DNA of 64,000 nt from Streptomyces coeruleorubidus (GCF_028885415.1 NZ_CP118527.1:6634001-6698000); one strand, 5' to 3'; shown: positions 36,435-45,895, numbered from the stretch's first letter. Program-made: numbers and translations. The notes: generated from the sequence alone by a model not told the origin.

Positions 36435-37155
36435 GAATGGCCCACCGGATGGCCCACCGAATGGCCCACCGGATGGCCCACCGGATGGCCCACCGGATGG
36501 TTCCCTGTTCCGCGACATCGCGCTGGTCTGCCTGGCGGTAGGGGTGGTCGGCCTGTCGTACGGCGCCGTCGCGGTCACATCCGGGTTCGCCTGGTGGTTC
36601 CCGGTCCTGATGGGGGTGCTCGTCCTCGCCGCCTCGTCCGAGTTCCTGTTCGTCGGGATCATCGCCGCAGGGGGCAGCCCGTTCGCCGCGCTGCTGGCCG
36701 GGCTGCTCGTCAACGCGCGCCATCTGCCGTTCGGCCTGGCCGTACCCGACGTCCTCGGGCAGGGCTGGCGCCGAGCGCTGGGCGCGCATCTCATGAACGA
36801 CGAGACGGTCGTCTTCGCCCTCGCCCAGGACGAGCCGGAGCGCAAGCGGGCGGCGTACTGGCTCTGCGGCGTGGGCATCCTGATCTGCTGGCCCGTCGGC
36901 GCCGCGCTGGGCGCACTGCTCGGCGGCGTCGTGCGGGACACCGACGCCCTCGGCCTGGACGCCATGTTCCCCGCGGTGATCCTGGCGCTGATCCTGCCCG
37001 CGCTGAAGGACAGGCCTCTGCGGCGCACGGCACTGGCCGGCGCGGCCCTCGCCCTGACCGTCACCCCGTTCCTGCCGGCGGGCCTGCCGGTCCTGCTGGC
37101 GCTGGCCGCCCTGCCCCTGTTCGCCGCCAGGACGAAAAAAGAGGCGATGCGATGA
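36412..37155 (+). CDS. azlC: AzlC-family amino acid export permease large subunit
   Basis: 247 residues with about seven membrane segments after residue 35. AzlC motifs include ASSEFLFVGIIAAGGSP, NARHLPFGLAV and LMNDETVVFAL. With AzlD it exports branched-chain amino acids or analogues. The N-terminus carries an unusual (N/D)GPP tandem repeat (about residues 9-30) before the first helix, encoded by a 12-bp DNA repeat. ATG 36412 lies directly after the putative -10 box, suggesting a leaderless message. It overlaps azlD by ATGA. Confidence 0.9.
   Translation: MRSFWRTPNGPPDGPPNGPPDGPPDGPPDGSLFRDIALVCLAVGVVGLSYGAVAVTSGFAWWFPVLMGVLVLAASSEFLFVGIIAAGGSPFAALLAGLLVNARHLPFGLAVPDVLGQGWRRALGAHLMNDETVVFALAQDEPERKRAAYWLCGVGILICWPVGAALGALLGGVVRDTDALGLDAMFPAVILALILPALKDRPLRRTALAGAALALTVTPFLPAGLPVLLALAALPLFAARTKKEAMR
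36437..36496 (+). repeat. Five 12-bp tandem repeats at the start of azlC
   Basis: Units ATGGCCCACCGG/A at 36437, 36449, 36461, 36473 and 36485, with a partial sixth. Each unit encodes GPP-(D/N) in the azlC frame, so copy number can change without a frameshift. Each unit also holds an out-of-frame ATG. Confidence 0.9.
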
Positions 37156-37499
37156 GCGATGCGACGAGCGTCGCCGCCATACCGCCGCTGCCGACGCTGG
37201 CGGCGATGCTCGCCCTGGCGGCCGGCACCTTCCTGCTCCGCCTCTCCGGGCCGGCCCTGCGCGCGAGATTCACGCTCCCGGAGCGCGCCGGGAAACTGCT
37301 GGAGGTCTCGGCGGTCCTCCTGCTCGCCGCCCTGGCCGCCACGTCCGCCCTCACCGAGGACCACGCCTTCACAGGCCCCGCCCGACCGCTCGGGATCCTG
37401 ACCGGCGGAGTGCTCGCCTGGCGCGGGGCCCCGTTCCTCGTCGTCGTACTGGCGTCGGCGGGCACGACGGCACTACTGCGACTGGCGGGGGTCCCGTGA
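37152..37499 (+). CDS. azlD: AzlD-family small subunit of the amino acid exporter
   Basis: 115 residues with four hydrophobic segments (LAAMLALAAGTFLLRL, LLEVSAVLLLAALAATSA, ILTGGVLAWRG, PFLVVVLASAGTTALL). AzlD proteins pair with AzlC. ATG 37152 overlaps the azlC stop (ATGA), guaranteeing coupled synthesis. The pair is probably controlled by the divergent XRE-cupin regulator. Confidence 0.9.
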   Translation: MSDATSVAAIPPLPTLAAMLALAAGTFLLRLSGPALRARFTLPERAGKLLEVSAVLLLAALAATSALTEDHAFTGPARPLGILTGGVLAWRGAPFLVVVLASAGTTALLRLAGVP

Positions 37500-37524
37500 C
37501 ACTCCCTTCGGGGGACCTGGATCC

Positions 37525-37962
37525 TCAGGCCACGCGCCGCCCCTCCTGCTCGGACTCTCCCTCTTCCTCCTCCTCGTCCGGCAAATGGACGTCGTCGACG
37601 GCGATGTTGACCTCGACGACCTCCAGCCCGGTCATCCGCTCCACCGCGTTGACGACGTTGGTCCGGATGTCCGCGGCGGTGTCGGCGATGGCGGCGCCGT
37701 ACTCGACGACCACGTCGAGGTCGACGGCGGCCTGGCGCTCACCGACCTCCACCTTCACCCCCTGGGTGACTCCACCGCCCCCACCGGGCACGCGCTGACG
37801 CACGGCCCCGAAGGCCCTGGTCATCCCTCCGCCGAGGTTGTGCACCTCGGGGATCTCCCGGGCAGCCATGCCCGCGATCTTCGCCACGACCGTGTCCGCG
37901 ATCGTGGTGCTTCCCCGGGCCTCAGGGGGAGCGGTGTCTCTGCGCTGTGTGGTCTCCGTCAT
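37525..37962 (-). CDS. Asp23/Gls24-family envelope stress protein
   Basis: 145 residues. The family core spans about residues 20-125, including TTIADTVVAKIAGMAAREIPEVHNLGGG (cited by position 20-47), VGERQAAVDLDVVVEYG and RTNVVNAVERMTGLEVVEVNI. An acidic tail (DEEEEEGESE) follows. Gls24-type proteins associate with the membrane and respond to envelope or alkaline stress. ATG 37962 is the start of the conserved part. It converges on azlD with 25 bp between stops. Confidence 0.9.
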   Translation of the reverse strand: MTETTQRRDTAPPEARGSTTIADTVVAKIAGMAAREIPEVHNLGGGMTRAFGAVRQRVPGGGGGVTQGVKVEVGERQAAVDLDVVVEYGAAIADTAADIRTNVVNAVERMTGLEVVEVNIAVDDVHLPDEEEEEGESEQEGRRVA

Positions 37963-38077
37963 GGCCGTCACCTCGATGATCGGTGCGGGTATGAGCAGCG
38001 TCGTTCTTTCCACCCGTATCCACCGTAGAACAATGGTGCCTATGGGGCGAAAGTGCCGAAATCCCCCGGACGGCAGC

Positions 38078-38674
38078 TCACCGCAACAGCGACTCGACGT
38101 GACGCTGAAGGACGGCCGACGCCGTCTCCGCGGAGTGATGCCCCGCGAGAACGTGAACGGTGAGACCGTCGGCTACGGCGAGGAGCGTATCGGCCTCCTG
38201 GGCGGCGTCGAGATGCTGCGGGATCTCCCGGCTGTCCTGGCCGTAGCGGATGAGCCACACGACGAGGTCATGGAGCTTGCCGTACGTCTCGTGCAGGACG
38301 GCGGCGAGCCTCTCACTGGCGGGAGCATGACTGACGAAGGCCAGCCACACATGCGCCTGGGCCCTCGACTCCTCGTCCAGCAGGGCGAGTTCGGCCAGCG
38401 TGTGCGACAGCAGGGTGGACGCGGCCTGTGGGGTGGAGGTCGCGGCGATGCGCTGGTTGGCGCGCTCGCTGACGCGCTGTGAGATGTGCTCCAGAGCGAA
38501 CAGCAGCATGTCCTCCTTGCTCCGGAAGCACCGCTGCACGGCCCCCATGGACACGTCCGCCTCGGCGGCGACGTCCCGAAGACTGACGGCCTCCATCCCG
38601 GAACGCGCGATCAGAGCGCACACCGCCTCCGCGATCCGCAGCCGCCGCTCCTCGTAGTCGACCTGCTTGGGCAC
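38078..38674 (-). CDS. TetR-family regulator with a matched pair of operators
   Basis: 198 residues. The helix-turn-helix is in VSLRDVAAEADVSMGAVQRCFRSKEDML (cited by position about 30-57), and the C-terminal domain resembles the BetI/TetR ligand-binding fold. It is divergent from a small membrane protein gene. The 106-bp intergenic region holds two identical-architecture palindromes (GATGC-N4-GCATC), so it very probably represses both genes. ATG 38674. Confidence 0.9.
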   Translation of the reverse strand: MPKQVDYEERRLRIAEAVCALIARSGMEAVSLRDVAAEADVSMGAVQRCFRSKEDMLLFALEHISQRVSERANQRIAATSTPQAASTLLSHTLAELALLDEESRAQAHVWLAFVSHAPASERLAAVLHETYGKLHDLVVWLIRYGQDSREIPQHLDAAQEADTLLAVADGLTVHVLAGHHSAETASAVLQRHVESLLR

Positions 38675-38701
38675 GGGCCGCTCCTCTCCGAACCTTTTTC
38701 C

Positions 38702-38753
38702 GATGCGCTTGCATCATATCCGCCGACCCTGCACTATGTGATGCGCCCGCATC
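38702..38753. promoter_or_regulatory. Twin GATGC-N4-GCATC operators for the adjacent TetR regulator
   Basis: GATGCGCTTGCATC at 38702-38715 and GATGCGCCCGCATC at 38740-38753 are perfect 5-bp inverted repeats with four-base spacers. Their centres are 38 bp apart. One lies near each divergent gene. Confidence 0.82.
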
Positions 38754-38780
38754 GAAAAGAACTCCCGGAGGGGTCCCGTC

Positions 38781-39044
38781 ATGCCAAAGCGGCAGCTCAA
38801 CACCACGAACACCAGCTCGCGTCAAGGCCTGCTCTGGCTGTTCGGCGCCATCCTGGCCATCCAGGGCTTCGGCTCGGCCATCACAGAGGCCGGCTGGAAC
38901 ACGAGCTTCGGCGTCGCAGGCCTCCTACGGGCAGCCCACGTCCCTGAATGGGGAACGCTCCTGGTCGGCTGCGCGGGTGCGGCCTTGCTGGCGACGGCGG
39001 CACGCCGCCACTTCGCCAAGAGCCGGGGTCGTGGCCGGCCTTGA
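38781..39044 (+). CDS. Small membrane protein, 87 residues
   Basis: Two hydrophobic segments (LLWLFGAILAIQGFG and WGTLLVGCAGAALLATAA) and a basic C-terminus (RRHFAKSRGRGRP). No family recognised. GGAGGGG lies upstream of ATG 38781. Divergent from, and presumably repressed by, the TetR regulator, so it may act in efflux or stress at the membrane. Short but with good codon bias. Confidence 0.72.
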   Translation: MPKRQLNTTNTSSRQGLLWLFGAILAIQGFGSAITEAGWNTSFGVAGLLRAAHVPEWGTLLVGCAGAALLATAARRHFAKSRGRGRP

Positions 39045-39084
39045 GCGGCTCGGCAGGAATGGTTGGTGCCGCGACAATGGATCG

Positions 39085-39498
39085 TCAGATCTTGATCACT
39101 GTGACGCGCCGGCCGCACAGCGCAGTGAGGTTCTCGGGACCCGAGGTGAGGATCGTGACAGGTCCCGGGGCGGCGAGGGCGGTGGCGCCGAGCATGGCGT
39201 CGATGGCGTACGTGTGGCCGTGCAGCCCGGCGTCGGCGAGGAGTGCGGCGGCGTGGCGGGCGATGGGCTCTGTGATCGGTTCGATGACAAGGCGGGACAG
39301 TGTCCACTCCAGGGCCGGCCGGTTGATCCGCGGGTGGACCACCTCAACGAGGGTTGCCGCAGAGGTGATCACTCGCAGGTCGTCGGCGCGTGCGAGGGCG
39401 AGCCAGCCGGTGACTGTGCGATCGCGTAGCACGGCCTTGGCCAGCCCTTCGCTGTCCAGGACCAGGGTGCCACCGGGGGTGGCGGCAGGGCGGGTCAC
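39085..39498 (-). CDS. PIN-domain toxin-like protein (VapC type)
   Basis: 137 residues. Conserved acidic sites are Asp15 in LVLDSEGLAKAVL, Glu in TLVEVVHPRI and Asp in TYAIDAMLGATAL. The last acidic site of the family, usually in TSDPxD, reads TSGPEN, so catalysis may be weakened. VapC proteins are Mg-dependent RNases neutralised by a cognate antitoxin. GTG 39498 overlaps the antitoxin stop (GTGA). It lies at the left border of the anthracycline cluster. Confidence 0.82.
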   Translation of the reverse strand: MTRPAATPGGTLVLDSEGLAKAVLRDRTVTGWLALARADDLRVITSAATLVEVVHPRINRPALEWTLSRLVIEPITEPIARHAAALLADAGLHGHTYAIDAMLGATALAAPGPVTILTSGPENLTALCGRRVTVIKI

Positions 39499-39758
39499 GC
39501 GGCGTTCGTCCCGTCCTGTGTCTGTTCCTGCCGGGCCTGGTGGAGCTGATCGCGGAGAGTCTGGATCTCCTCGTCCGTGACGGGCCCGTGCTCGGCCTCG
39601 GCGACCTGGATGAGCTCGTTGAGACTGTCGCGTTCGATCTGACGGGCCACGGCGGCGGCCACGTAGGCGGACAGCCCGGAGGGGCCGCTGCGGGCCTTGG
39701 CGGCTTCGGCGATGTCGCGCGGCATAGTGATCGAATACTTGCCGGTAGGCTCGCTCAT
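39495..39758 (-). CDS. Ribbon-helix-helix antitoxin partner
   Basis: 87 residues. The N-terminal KYSITMPRDIAEAAKARSGP is a ribbon-helix-helix-type DNA-binding start, followed by ARQIERDSLNELI and an acidic C-terminus likely to wrap the toxin. It precedes and overlaps the toxin gene, the usual order for autoregulated VapBC modules. ATG 39758 is preferred; an ATG at 39767 is possible. Confidence 0.8.
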   Translation of the reverse strand: MSEPTGKYSITMPRDIAEAAKARSGPSGLSAYVAAAVARQIERDSLNELIQVAEAEHGPVTDEEIQTLRDQLHQARQEQTQDGTNAA

Positions 39759-40147
39759 GCTACTCATCCTACCCCTCATCCTCCCCTGGGCGCCGGAGTC
39801 CACCTGGCAGAGAGACCCCCTATGGCTCGCTTCTGTTGCGTGCAGCCTGGGCCTGAAGCGTTCATCTGGTCAGAGAGGTGGCGCGGGCCGGCAGAAACGT
39901 CTCCGCGGGAAGCGCGACGGACGCGAGGGCGCCAGCGGACGAGCTCGGCGCCGCGCTGGTCGGGCCGTCCGGCGGGGCGTCGCTGACGAGTCTGGCGGGT
40001 CGGCGTACATCGAGGCAGGCATGCAGACAGCGGGTGAGTCCCTGCCGAAACCGAAACCCGCAGGTTCTTCCACCGCCGCCAACGCCAGCTGCACATCATC
40101 TGCGGCTACTTCGGCGGCCCGCATGTTCGCTACATCCTCGAATAGAA
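39759..40147. other. Non-coding region before the transposase remnant
   Basis: About 390 bp without a convincing gene. Open frames on both strands lack coherent codon bias, and frame-shifted pieces suggest decayed sequence. It probably holds the antitoxin promoter on its left. No tRNA or att site is visible. Confidence 0.5.
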
Positions 40148-40548
40148 CCCATTGAGTGCCATCTGGGCGAGTTGACGCAGATCATCTGTCCCGAGCTGGT
40201 CGATGCAGTACTCGAGGACACCGGTGCGCGTCGTGGTGTACTTCGTGCTCGCCTTCGCCTTCTTCGAGCGGTCCTCCTGCCAGGCGGTACGGGCCAAGCT
40301 CACGGCCGGGCTCGGCGTCGTGCCGGTAGCGCGCCCGTGCGCCTCGTTGCTGTCGCGGGCGAGGTGCCGTGTGGGCAGCGCACCGCTGCGCCGCCTGTTC
40401 GCGATTCTTTCCGGCCCGGTCGCCGACGAGGCCAGTCCCGCACCTTCTGCCGGGGCTTGCGCCTGGTCGCCGTGGACGGCATGACGCTGCACACCGCCGC
40501 CGAGCTCGAACAGGGGTGGCCGTCGTCCTCAACGGAGTTCGGAAGTGA
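40148..40548 (+). pseudogene. Remnant of an IS4-type transposase N-terminus
   Basis: Pieces of a transposase N-terminal domain lie in two frames. HLGELTQIICPELVDAVLED is in one, then TPVRVVVYFVLAFAFFE, AVRAKLTAGLG and APLRRLFAILSGPVA in the next, then GLRLVAVDGMTLHTA back in the first. At least two frameshifts separate them. The catalytic DDE part is missing entirely. It lies about 250 bp from drrC, at the left edge of the biosynthetic cluster. Family assignment rests on recall of the Streptomyces IS4-like consensus. Confidence 0.72.
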
Positions 40549-40796
40549 TCACCGCTGAGCAAACCTCGGTGTCCCGCAGCGGCTTGCGGGGGGTACGTCA
40601 ATCGGCGCTCGAGTCCTGGCCAGGAGCGCGCCGCGAGCTCTGGTGACATCCCTGGCCTTGCTCGGCGGAAACACAGCCGGCCGTCAGACCGGTGCCGTCA
40701 TCTGACGACGGGGGCTCGTCGATATTGCGGCCGGGATCTGTCCGCAATCGCCGGTAGCGTGAGATGTGGCCCTCTTCCGTCAATGTGAGGATGCTC

Positions 40797-43091
40797 ATGC
40801 AGCAGCAGGCTATTCAGATCATCGGTGCCCGTGAGAACAACCTCAAGGGCATCTCCGTGGAGGTGCCGAAACACAAGGTCACCGTGTTCACGGGGGTATC
40901 GGGATCGGGAAAGTCGTCCTTGGTATTCGACACAATCGCGGCGGAATCCCAACGGCAGCTCAATGAGACGTTCACTGCGTTCGTGCGCAATCGCCTGCCC
41001 AAATACGGTCAGCCCGACGTGGACGACATCGCTAACCTCTCCGCTGCGGTGATCATCGATCAGAAGCGGATCGGGGGGAACGCGCGGTCCACCGTCGGGA
41101 CGATCACCGACATCTACGCCTTGCTCCGGCTGCTCTATTCCCGGGTGGGCAAGCCCTGGATTGGTTATTCGAACGCCTTCTCGTTCAACGACCCCTCGGG
41201 AATGTGCCCCGATTGCGAGGGCCTCGGCCACCGGGTGCAGGTCGACCTCGACAAGCTGCTCGACAGGTCCAAGTCCCTCAATGAAGGCGCCATCCGGCAT
41301 CCCGCCTTCAATGTCGGTGGCTGGTTCTGGAAGCTGTACGCCAATTCCGGCCTCTTCGACAACGACAAGAAGCTCCGCGACTACACCGAGAGCGAGTGGC
41401 AGGCGTTCCTGTACGGGGCCCAGGGGTCGATCGCTCTGGAGTGGCAGGGCGGCAAGATCAACTCCAAGTACGAAGGGCTGATGGACAAGTTCAACCGGCT
41501 CTACCTGCGCAAGGAGCCGGACGAGATGAGCGCCAAGAACCGGGTGGCGCTGGAGCAGGTCGTCACCCGGGGGCCCTGCGACACCTGCAAGGGGCAACGG
41601 CTCAGCCAGCAGGCGCTCGGCTGCCGCATCAACGGCCGGAACATCGCCGAACTAGCCTCCCTGGAGATCGCCGACCTGATGGAGGCGGTCAAGAAGGTCG
41701 ACACGTCCTCCGTCTCCACCCTGACGGCCAGTCTGATCGAGCGGCTCCAGCACCTCATCGAACTGGGGCTGGGATACCTCAGCCTCAACCGTGAGACCTC
41801 CACGCTCTCCGGCGGCGAGTCGCAGCGCATCAAGATGGTGCGTCACCTGAACAGTTCGCTCGTCGACATGGTGTACATCTTCGACGAGCCCACGATCGGC
41901 CTGCACCCCAGCGACGTCCAGCGGCTCAGCCGGCTCCTGATGGAACTGGCCGAGAAGGGCAACACCGTGCTGGTGGTCGAGCACGACCGCGACATCATCG
42001 AGATGGCCGAGCACGTCATCGACATCGGGCCCGGGGCCGGGCGGCACGGAGGCGAGATCGTCTACCAGGGCGACGTCCGGGGCCTCACCGAGGCGGACAC
42101 GCCGACCGGACGGTTCCTCCGCAGGATCATCCCGATCAAGGAGCGATTCCGCGAGCCCAGGGGACACCTGGAGGTGACGGGAGCCCGGATCCACAACCTC
42201 AAGGACATCAGCGTACGGATTCCGCTCGGCGTACTGACCGCCGTCACCGGACCGGCTGGCTCCGGCAAGAGCACGCTCATCCACGACGTACTGCTGCGGC
42301 AGCACCCCTCGGCGGTCGTCATCGACCAGTCCGCGGTCACCACCAACCGGCGTTCGAACCCGGCGACCTACACCGGCATCATGGACGAGATCCGCAGGCT
42401 GTTCGCCCGCGAGAACCAGGTCAGCCCCTCACTGTTCAGCTTCAACTCCGAGGGCGCCTGCCCCACCTGCCAGGGACACGGCATCATCTACACCGACCTC
42501 GCCTTCATGGATCCGATGATCACGACCTGCGAGGTCTGTGCGGGGATGCGTTTCACCGATGACGTCCTGCGCCTGACCCTGCGCGGGCAGAACATCCACG
42601 ACGTGCTGTCGATGAGCGCCGCTGAGGCGGCCGAGTTCTTCACCGAACCCAAGGTCGCCAAGACCCTCCGTTCCATCAACCAGGTCGGCCTCGGCTATCT
42701 CCAGCTCGGGCAGCCGCTCAACACCCTCTCCGGCGGCGAGTGCCAGCGCATCAAGCTCGCCACGGAGCTCGGGAAGAGGGGCAGCGTCTACGTCATGGAC
42801 GAGCCCACCACCGGACTCCACATGTCCGACGTCGACAGCCTCGTACACCTGGTCGACGGCCTAGTCGAGAAGGGGAACTCGGTCATCGTCATCGAGCACA
42901 ATCTCGACGTCGTCAAGCACGCGGACTGGGTCGTCGACCTCGGCCCCGGAGGCGGCAGCGAGGGCGGCCGGGTGATCTTTGAGGGCACCCCCGCCGACCT
43001 GGCGGAGGCCGAGCACTCCGTCACTGGGCGGTTCCTCGCCGCGTCCCTGGCGGGCGCCGGTTCCGAGGCCGACCACCGGGCCCGGCGCTGA
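40797..43091 (+). CDS. drrC: UvrA-like anthracycline self-resistance ATPase DrrC
   Basis: 764 residues, shorter than true UvrA (about 950). There are two ABC ATPase modules: Walker [10 protein letters not shown] near residue 28 and GPAGSGKST near 485, with signatures [11 protein letters not shown] and [11 protein letters not shown] and Walker B/D-loops [10 protein letters not shown] and [10 protein letters not shown]. Zinc-finger Cys pairs CPDC/CDTC and CPTC/CEVC are present. DrrC-type proteins bind drug-intercalated DNA and free it in an ATP-dependent way, complementing efflux. ATG 40797 has GAGG six bases upstream. It is the leftmost gene of the cluster. Confidence 0.92.
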   Translation: MQQQAIQIIGARENNLKGISVEVPKHKVTVFTGVSGSGKSSLVFDTIAAESQRQLNETFTAFVRNRLPKYGQPDVDDIANLSAAVIIDQKRIGGNARSTVGTITDIYALLRLLYSRVGKPWIGYSNAFSFNDPSGMCPDCEGLGHRVQVDLDKLLDRSKSLNEGAIRHPAFNVGGWFWKLYANSGLFDNDKKLRDYTESEWQAFLYGAQGSIALEWQGGKINSKYEGLMDKFNRLYLRKEPDEMSAKNRVALEQVVTRGPCDTCKGQRLSQQALGCRINGRNIAELASLEIADLMEAVKKVDTSSVSTLTASLIERLQHLIELGLGYLSLNRETSTLSGGESQRIKMVRHLNSSLVDMVYIFDEPTIGLHPSDVQRLSRLLMELAEKGNTVLVVEHDRDIIEMAEHVIDIGPGAGRHGGEIVYQGDVRGLTEADTPTGRFLRRIIPIKERFREPRGHLEVTGARIHNLKDISVRIPLGVLTAVTGPAGSGKSTLIHDVLLRQHPSAVVIDQSAVTTNRRSNPATYTGIMDEIRRLFARENQVSPSLFSFNSEGACPTCQGHGIIYTDLAFMDPMITTCEVCAGMRFTDDVLRLTLRGQNIHDVLSMSAAEAAEFFTEPKVAKTLRSINQVGLGYLQLGQPLNTLSGGECQRIKLATELGKRGSVYVMDEPTTGLHMSDVDSLVHLVDGLVEKGNSVIVIEHNLDVVKHADWVVDLGPGGGSEGGRVIFEGTPADLAEAEHSVTGRFLAASLAGAGSEADHRARR

Positions 43092-43131
43092 TCCTTGACC
43101 CCGGGTGCTGAGCGGCGTCCCGTACGTGCGC

Positions 43132-43164
43132 GTCCGGCCGGGAACGCCGCGGCCCCGGCCGGAC
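43132..43164. terminator. Terminator between convergent drrC and dnrS
   Basis: Perfect 11-bp inverted repeat GTCCGGCCGGG / CCCGGCCGGAC with an 11-base loop, between two convergent genes. Confidence 0.78.
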
Positions 43165-43253
43165 CCTGAGAGCGGCATGCGGATCCCTTCGAGAGGGACG
43201 CGTGCACACCCGCCATGGTTCGTACCGGGACCCTGTGGTCGTCGAGGCGGGAC

Positions 43254-44549
43254 CTAGTGCCGGACGCCCTGCCCGGCCGGCGCACGGTGCCGGGCCGTCA
43301 GCTGTTCCAGCGTCGGCACCACCGCACCGGGTGCCGGGGTCCGCAGCATCTCCGCGCGGATCCGCGCCGCGCCCTGCCGGAAGGACGGCTCGGCCAGTAC
43401 CTGAGCCAGCCTGTCCCTGACCCGGCCGGCCGAGGCGCCCTCGCCGTGCGGCGGGAGGAAGATCCCCGCGCCCAGCTTCTCCAGCTGCCCGGCCCGGAAG
43501 ACGTCGTCCCACTGCCAGGCGAGGGCAAGCTGAGGCACCCCGTGCAGCGCCGCCGTCGCCCAGGTGCCGGCGCCGCCGTGGTGCACGACGGCCGCGCAGC
43601 TCGGCAGGACGACGTGCAGGGACAGGCTGTCCACCACCCGCACGTTCCCGGGCAGAGGCGGCAGGCCCTCGCGCTCCTCGGCCTTGACCGTGGCGACCAC
43701 CTCGGCGTCCAGCTCCGCGATCGAGGCCAGCAGCTCACCGGCCCGGGGCAGCCCGGTGAAGCCCGTCGAGCGCTCCGTGATGCCCTGGGTGAGCAGGACC
43801 CTCGGGCGCCCCGGATCCGCCCGCAGCCACGGCGGCACCACCGCCGGGACCGGGCCGTTGTACGGGACGAACCGCATCGGCACCGTCGGGCGGGCCGTGG
43901 CGAACCGCACGCTCGGTGGCATCTGGTCGATCGTCCAGTGGCCGCTGATCACCTCGGGCCCGAAGGCCGCACCGTGCCGCTCCAGCGTCCACGTCAGCCA
44001 CTCCTCCAGGGCGTCGTCCCGGCGCTCGGCCGGCACCTCGTGCAGCACCTGCTGGAACCGGTCGTGCACCCGCAGGAAGAGGTCCGGGCCCCACAGCAGG
44101 CGGGCCTGCGCCGCGCCGGTCACCTGGGCCGCCACCGCGCCGGCGAAGGTGAAGGGCTCCCAGACGACCAGGTCGGGCCGCCACCAGGCGGCGAAGTCCA
44201 CCATCTCGTCGATCATGGAGTCGTTGTTGATCTGGGCGTAGAACGCCGCCGTCAGCATGGACGTGGACGCTTCGAGGAACTCCAGGTCGAGCAGCTCCGG
44301 CCGGTTCTCCAGGTAGTCCGGGTTCCGGTGCAGCGCGAACACGCCGGGCGCCATGGCCCCCATCGCCGCCTGCACCTGGTGGTCCGTACCCACCGGTACA
44401 GCCGTGAGTCCAGCGCGGGTGATGCTGTCGGTGAGAGCGGGCTGGCTCGCCACCCGGACGTCGTGCCCGGCCGCCCGCAGCGCCCAGGCGAGCGGCACCA
44501 CACCGTTGAAGTGCGCGTCCATGGCGAACGCCGTCACGAGCACCTTCAT
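43254..44549 (-). CDS. dnrS: Daunosaminyl glycosyltransferase DnrS
   Basis: 431 residues, GT-B fold of the activator-dependent antibiotic glycosyltransferases. It has the N-terminal acceptor-binding domain (MKVLVTAFAMDAHFNGVVPLAWAL, cited by position 1-24) and the C-terminal nucleotide-sugar motif SCAAVVHHGGAGTWATAA. It should transfer TDP-L-daunosamine to the C-7 hydroxyl of rhodomycinone-type aglycones. Such enzymes need a P450-like partner, and dnrQ lies just 18 bp upstream in the same operon. ATG 44549 follows GGAGGGTGA. It is the last gene of the dnrD-K-P-Q-S operon. Confidence 0.9.
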   Translation of the reverse strand: MKVLVTAFAMDAHFNGVVPLAWALRAAGHDVRVASQPALTDSITRAGLTAVPVGTDHQVQAAMGAMAPGVFALHRNPDYLENRPELLDLEFLEASTSMLTAAFYAQINNDSMIDEMVDFAAWWRPDLVVWEPFTFAGAVAAQVTGAAQARLLWGPDLFLRVHDRFQQVLHEVPAERRDDALEEWLTWTLERHGAAFGPEVISGHWTIDQMPPSVRFATARPTVPMRFVPYNGPVPAVVPPWLRADPGRPRVLLTQGITERSTGFTGLPRAGELLASIAELDAEVVATVKAEEREGLPPLPGNVRVVDSLSLHVVLPSCAAVVHHGGAGTWATAALHGVPQLALAWQWDDVFRAGQLEKLGAGIFLPPHGEGASAGRVRDRLAQVLAEPSFRQGAARIRAEMLRTPAPGAVVPTLEQLTARHRAPAGQGVRH

Positions 44550-44567
44550 GGGGTCACCCTCCCTGGG

Positions 44568-45884
44568 TCACTTCTGGGCCAGCCGCAGCGAGAGCGGGGC
44601 GCGGACCACAGGGGAGCGCCCGCGCCGCAGCGGATCGCCCTCGGCCCGCAGCCCGGGCAGCCGTTCGGCCACCGCCCGCAGGACGGCGGTGCACTGCACG
44701 CGGACGAGCGGGGCGACCAGCCCCAGATGGTCCCGGCCCGCCAGGGCCATGTGCGTGAAACCGGGGCTACGGGGGCGGTCTAGACGGAATCGGTCCGGGT
44801 CCTCGTACAGCGCCGGGTCCCGCTGGGCGGCGTCGACCAGCACCACCACGTGCTGGTCCGCCTCCAGCGTCTCGCCACCGATCTGAACCTCTCCCTGGGT
44901 GATCAGGCTGCGCAGCGTCACAGGCGGTGCCCAGCGGAGGGTCTCCTCGACCGCGTCCGCCGCCCTGCCGGGATCGGCCCGCAGCAGCGACCACTGCTCG
45001 TCGTGCTTCAGCAGAGCCATGACGGCGTTCGCCACGGTGGCGATCGCTGTCTCGGCCCCGACCACCGTGCTCAGCACTGCGGCCGTGACGGTGTCCCCGG
45101 GATCGCGTCCGCCGTCGGGGTCCACGGCCAGCAGGGCGCTCACCGCACCGTCGGCCGGTGCGGTGGGGTGGTTGGCCACGGCCGCCGCCATCAGCTCCCG
45201 GACGCGGCGCAGCGCCCGCGTCATCGCCCGGGCCACCGGGAGGCGCGGCGGGCAGAGGGCGGAGTCGAGCACCGGGCCGCAGGCGGCCAGCAGGTCCGGC
45301 AGTTCCGCCCGTGCTTCGTCCGGGAGACCCAGGACGGCGGCGAGCGAGCCCGCGATCGCAGGCCGGGCCAGATCCGATACCACGTCGAAGTGCGGCGGCA
45401 GGCCGTCCAGCACCCGGTGCACCGCACGCTCCGCGTCGACCTGCCACGCGGTGCACGTACGGGGCCCGAGGACCGGACCGAGCAGGGCTGCGAGACGGTC
45501 GTAGTCGGCGGCGGCCGGCGTCAGCAGGTCCTCGCCGAGCGGAGTGACGTGACAGGTCCGCCAGGTCTCCCAGACGTTCTCGAGAACGTGCTCCTGCGGG
45601 CCCTCTGAGGCGGGGTGCCGGGGACCCAGCAGCGGATCGTCCAGCAGGCGGGCCGATATTCCGCCGTCCGCCGTCACCCACGTGCCCAGCGCACTGCGGT
45701 GGAGCGGGCCCCGGTCGCGGACCTGCTCACCGAGGGACAGATGATCGGCCTCGCCGCGCAGTCGCCGGGCATAGGGGTCGCCCAGCGCGCCGAAGACGAA
45801 GTGGAAGCCGCGCACGGTCAGCAGATGGCGCCCCAGCTCGCTGTCGGTCGGGGCGGCCGGCGGCGCGGACGTGGGTGTGGGCAT
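44568..45884 (-). CDS. dnrQ: P450-like activator DnrQ lacking the heme cysteine
   Basis: 438 residues with a cytochrome P450 fold (EETLR helix K motif at 313-317). At the heme-binding loop (about 376-395) the family F-G-x-G-x-H-x-C-x-G is degenerate: the residue aligned with Cys is Leu in DHLGLVAPL, so no heme thiolate is possible. The I-helix motif is also altered ([13 protein letters not shown]). This matches DnrQ/AknT/DesVIII proteins, which activate and stabilise the cognate glycosyltransferase. It lies 18 bp before dnrS. ATG 45884 is chosen as the first residue of the conserved region. Confidence 0.92.
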   Translation of the reverse strand: MPTPTSAPPAAPTDSELGRHLLTVRGFHFVFGALGDPYARRLRGEADHLSLGEQVRDRGPLHRSALGTWVTADGGISARLLDDPLLGPRHPASEGPQEHVLENVWETWRTCHVTPLGEDLLTPAAADYDRLAALLGPVLGPRTCTAWQVDAERAVHRVLDGLPPHFDVVSDLARPAIAGSLAAVLGLPDEARAELPDLLAACGPVLDSALCPPRLPVARAMTRALRRVRELMAAAVANHPTAPADGAVSALLAVDPDGGRDPGDTVTAAVLSTVVGAETAIATVANAVMALLKHDEQWSLLRADPGRAADAVEETLRWAPPVTLRSLITQGEVQIGGETLEADQHVVVLVDAAQRDPALYEDPDRFRLDRPRSPGFTHMALAGRDHLGLVAPLVRVQCTAVLRAVAERLPGLRAEGDPLRRGRSPVVRAPLSLRLAQK

Positions 45885-45895
45885 CGTCGTGCTCC

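Noticed and set aside
39870..40124. Small open frames between the antitoxin and the transposase remnant
   Set aside because: They show no codon bias or recognisable motif, and overlap frames on the other strand equally well.
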